DNA from: Oxalobacteraceae bacterium OTU3CINTB1
GTDB lineage: Bacteria; Pseudomonadota; Gammaproteobacteria; Burkholderiales; Burkholderiaceae_D
DNA length: 64,000 bases
Reading direction: 5' to 3'
NCBI GenBank assembly: GCA_024123955.1
Contig: CP099652.1
Coordinates: forward strand, 1,798,001-1,862,000
In this document: in pieces, positions 63,434 through 64,000 of the stretch
Layout: every line of letters starts with the position of its first letter
Position numbering within the stretch: the stretch's first letter is position 1
Notes under the pieces: generated by a model
The model's database searches: none
Seen by the model: only the letters and a program-made list of their open reading frames with translations
Told to the model about the DNA's origin: nothing
Position numbers and translations under genes: made by a program

Positions 63434-64000
63434 AGCTGGCCACCCTGAAGGACGGCACCCGCGACGGCCAGCTGGCCGTCGTCTCGCGCGACCTCAAGAC
63501 GGCGCAACTGGCCGACGGCGTGGCGCGCAGCCTGCAGCGCGCGCTCGACGACTGGACCTTCATCGCCCCGCAACTGGAGGCGATCTACCAGGATCTGAAC
63601 CAGGGCCGCGCGCGCCGCGCCTTCGATTTCGAGCCGGCCAACTGCATGGCGCCGCTGCCGCGCGCATTCCAGTGGGCCGACGGCTCGGCCTACGTCAACC
63701 ATGTCGAGCTGGTGCGCAAGGCGCGCGGCGCCGCGATGCCCGATTCTTTCTGGGATGAGCCGCTGATGTATCAGGGCGGCAGCGACGACCTGCTGGGGCC
63801 GACCGATGACATCGAACTGTTCCACGAGCAGTGGGGCATCGATTTCGAAGCGGAAGTGGCCGTGATCACCGACGATGTGCCCATGGGCGCGACGCCGGAC
63901 CAGGCGCAACAGCGCATCCGGCTGCTGATGCTGGCCAACGACGTGTCGTTGCGCAACCTGATCCCGGAAGAACTGGCCAAGGGGTTTGGCTTTTTGCAAA
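63430..64000 (+). CDS. Fumarylacetoacetate hydrolase family protein, 3' truncated
   Basis: The first 190 residues of a fumarylacetoacetate hydrolase-family enzyme, running off the window. The metal-binding E-x-E motif is in DFEAEVAVITDD, and RALDDWTFIAPQLEAIYQDL and FEPANCMAPLPRAFQWADGSAYVNH (in two parts: PLPRAFQW and SAYVNHVEL) are typical of the long N-terminal form. It starts inside the stop of the rsuA-type gene (ATGA). Substrate unknown; such enzymes hydrolyse C-C bonds in aromatic breakdown. Confidence 0.87.
   Translation, partial: MKLATLKDGTRDGQLAVVSRDLKTAQLADGVARSLQRALDDWTFIAPQLEAIYQDLNQGRARRAFDFEPANCMAPLPRAFQWADGSAYVNHVELVRKARGAAMPDSFWDEPLMYQGGSDDLLGPTDDIELFHEQWGIDFEAEVAVITDDVPMGATPDQAQQRIRLLMLANDVSLRNLIPEELAKGFGFLQ

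Overview
The window looks like chromosomal backbone of a GC-rich betaproteobacterium of the Oxalobacteraceae (Duganella, Massilia or Janthinobacterium type). This rests on the mix of housekeeping genes, a three-gene alpha-hydroxyketone quorum-sensing locus of the Lqs/Jqs kind, a tonB-exbB-exbD-exbD operon and dispersed REP-like palindromes. It is an inference from gene content; no 16S rRNA is present. No phage, insertion sequence or CRISPR array was seen. Genes lie close together, often with 1-4 base overlaps.

Layout. 1-2 kb: end of a PBP7-type D,D-endopeptidase gene, an IclR regulator and dgkA. 2.1-9.2 kb: a sulfur island (sulfate-binding protein, small hydrolase, 1-Cys peroxiredoxin, TauE-like exporter, cysTWA and a CysB-type regulator) closed by a strong terminator. 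9.4-11.7 kb: a TonB-dependent receptor. 11.9-16.2 kb, minus strand: a NUDIX protein, both N-degron transferases (aat, bpt), pyrD and an aldo/keto reductase. 16.4 kb: initiator tRNA-Met with its own promoter and terminator. 16.5-24.2 kb: tandem DUF29 genes, a MerR/TipAS regulator, accD, an AlkA-type glycosylase, an EamA transporter, an XdhC protein, a small membrane protein, a surface-adhesin-E-like protein and an M48-like lipoprotein that has lost its catalytic residues. 24.2-30.4 kb: ribF-ileS-lspA-coaBC-dut.

30.6-34.5 kb: the TonB energy-transducing operon plus a TPR protein. 35.0-39.9 kb: the prkA-yeaH-spoVR stress operon. 40.4-44.1 kb: an adenine/adenosine deaminase and a large FtsX-type permease. 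44.1-47.9 kb: the quorum-sensing locus, with response regulator and sensor kinase divergent from the PLP-dependent autoinducer synthase. 47.9-51.7 kb: truncated haemoglobin, rmuC and a fused CoA-transferase. 51.7-54.7 kb: molybdenum cofactor genes, with mobA and moeA in one reading frame next to moaA. 55.0-58.1 kb: rne. 58.8-61.9 kb: rluC, a HAD phosphatase, a Rieske protein and an S49 peptidase. 62.2-64 kb: a small hypothetical gene, an RsuA-type pseudouridine synthase and the start of a fumarylacetoacetate-hydrolase-family gene.

The least expected content is mostly non-coding: two ~100-bp inverted-repeat elements that share outer ends but carry different 13-bp internal blocks, a REPIN-like family with at least five copies or fragments, palindromes between the divergent quorum-sensing genes, a hairpin between a Shine-Dalgarno sequence and its start codon, and a candidate small RNA downstream of the S49 peptidase gene. 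Among proteins, the mobA-moeA fusion and the degenerate M48 lipoprotein stand out.
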